DNA from: Eubacteriales bacterium
GTDB lineage: Bacteria; Bacillota; Clostridia; Peptostreptococcales; Anaerovoracaceae
Direction: 5' to 3'
Assembly: GCA_028706405.1 (NCBI GenBank)
Contig: JAQWBM010000003.1
Span: forward strand, 31,152 to 95,151
Length of the DNA: 64,000 nt
The notes beneath the pieces were generated by a model. The model made no database searches. It was given only the letters and a program-made list of their open reading frames with translations, and was not told the origin of the DNA. The position numbers were made by a program, and so were the translations under genes. This document shows positions 63,681-64,000 of this stretch, piece by piece (within the stretch, counting starts at the first letter, position 1; every line of letters begins with the position of its first letter).

Positions 63681-64000
63681 CTGTTTACCTGCCTTTGTTA
63701 TCGATTCTCAGGCTTGAATAAAGCGCTTAGACCGGCTTTTCAATTTTATAATATACGTTCAATGTTAAGGCGGAGTTAAATGAAAATTAAATGTATGTTA
63801 TGAATAAAAGAGCGTTCTTCAGGGGATTGGGTTTTCTGAATTTAAGCTCTAGTAAATTTTGCTCATGGTTTTCCGACTTTTATGTCAGGTGGGGTCTTTG
63901 AAGGAACAGGATTCAAAAATTCTCTCTGTAGTAAATAATTCACTAAGCTTCCTCGGACCTGCTATAACATCCCTGCTGACATAAAGAATACCCTTTGAAT
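63681..64000. other. 320 bp at the right edge without a recognised gene
   Basis: This stretch holds the upstream region of the truncated response regulator. I see no reading frame with a ribosome site. The one clear structure is the inverted repeat at 63879-63985, described separately. Confidence 0.5.
63879..63985. other. 107-bp segment bounded by a 10-bp inverted repeat
   Basis: TTTATGTCAG (63879-63888) and CTGACATAAA (63976-63985) are perfect inverted repeats. Inside, on the minus strand, AGCAGG can pair with CCTGTT, and TAGT...ACTA forms an end hairpin, so the RNA would be a three-tier stem. It could be a small RNA, a leader element or a mini-transposon. T-box, SRP and 6S signatures are not complete. 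Confidence 0.35.

Noticed and set aside
63879..63985. SRP RNA or T-box leader, because of AGGTCCGAGGAAGC and ACAGAGAG on the minus strand
   Set aside because: The SRP GGAA-loop context and the T-box antiterminator are missing, and the next gene on that strand is a broken response regulator.

Overview
The window looks like a chromosome segment of an anaerobic, low-to-mid GC member of the Clostridia (Bacillota). The evidence is strong AGGAGG-type ribosome binding sites, sigma-A promoters, the pyruvate formate-lyase pair, BlaI/BlaR1-type regulators, SLH and stalk-domain surface proteins, UPF0210 plus ACT, LemA plus DUF2207, and an extracellular electron transfer locus like that of Listeria. I cannot name the species; a Family XIII/Anaerovoracaceae-like clostridium is only a guess. 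No rRNA or tRNA gene was recognised.

Layout. 1-1311: the end of a large serine recombinase abutting a 5'-truncated feoB, the edge of an element integrated into feoB. 1328-4770: DEAD-box helicase, an amidase-like protein and a methyltransferase. 4767-13690: two parallel four-gene modules, each BlaI repressor, M56 (BlaR1-like) membrane protease, stalk-domain secreted protein and small lipoprotein; the right-hand module has a clear promoter/operator. 13765-21487: housekeeping genes (DUF2207, LemA, Ung, radical SAM, UPF0210, ACT, CoA-binding). 21503-28799: a complete flavin-based extracellular electron transfer (EET) operon, ndh2-dmkB-dmkA-eetA-eetB-pplA-fmnB. 29053-31162: a rubrerythrin-like protein, a free-standing structured ncRNA with its own promoter and terminator, and a DUF368 transporter. 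31384-34690: pflA/pflB under a ZTP (pfl-motif) riboswitch.

34696-37690: UDP-glucose dehydrogenase flanked by two duplicated coiled-coil genes built of 21-bp minisatellite repeats. 37716-44810: an accessory region with a two-gene possible aerolysin-like pair, then three AT-rich genes (unknown, winged helix, nitrilase-like hydrolase) ending at a dGTPase. 44986-60537: a surface polysaccharide operon (Wzx, acetyltransferase, FkbM methyltransferase, GT2, Wzy, three GT4, epimerase, initiating phosphoglycosyltransferase with an unusual C-terminal extension, two Wzz-like proteins and a helical membrane protein). 60704-64000: an SLH surface protein, an unlisted 46-residue Cys-rich peptide gene, and a response regulator that has lost its DNA-binding domain.

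How it fits together. In the EET operon, Ndh2 would pass NADH electrons to a demethylmenaquinone made by DmkA/DmkB, and then to flavins that FmnB attaches to exported proteins. PplA carries two candidate flavinylation motifs. Ndh2 carries a textbook DAVSGAT motif in a predicted extracytoplasmic loop of its fused DoxX-like domain, so the dehydrogenase itself may be flavinylated. This is the most novel observation in the window. Two families of palindromic REP-like elements (near 18.0 and 22.7 kb; near 31.3 and 37.0 kb) are scattered through the region.
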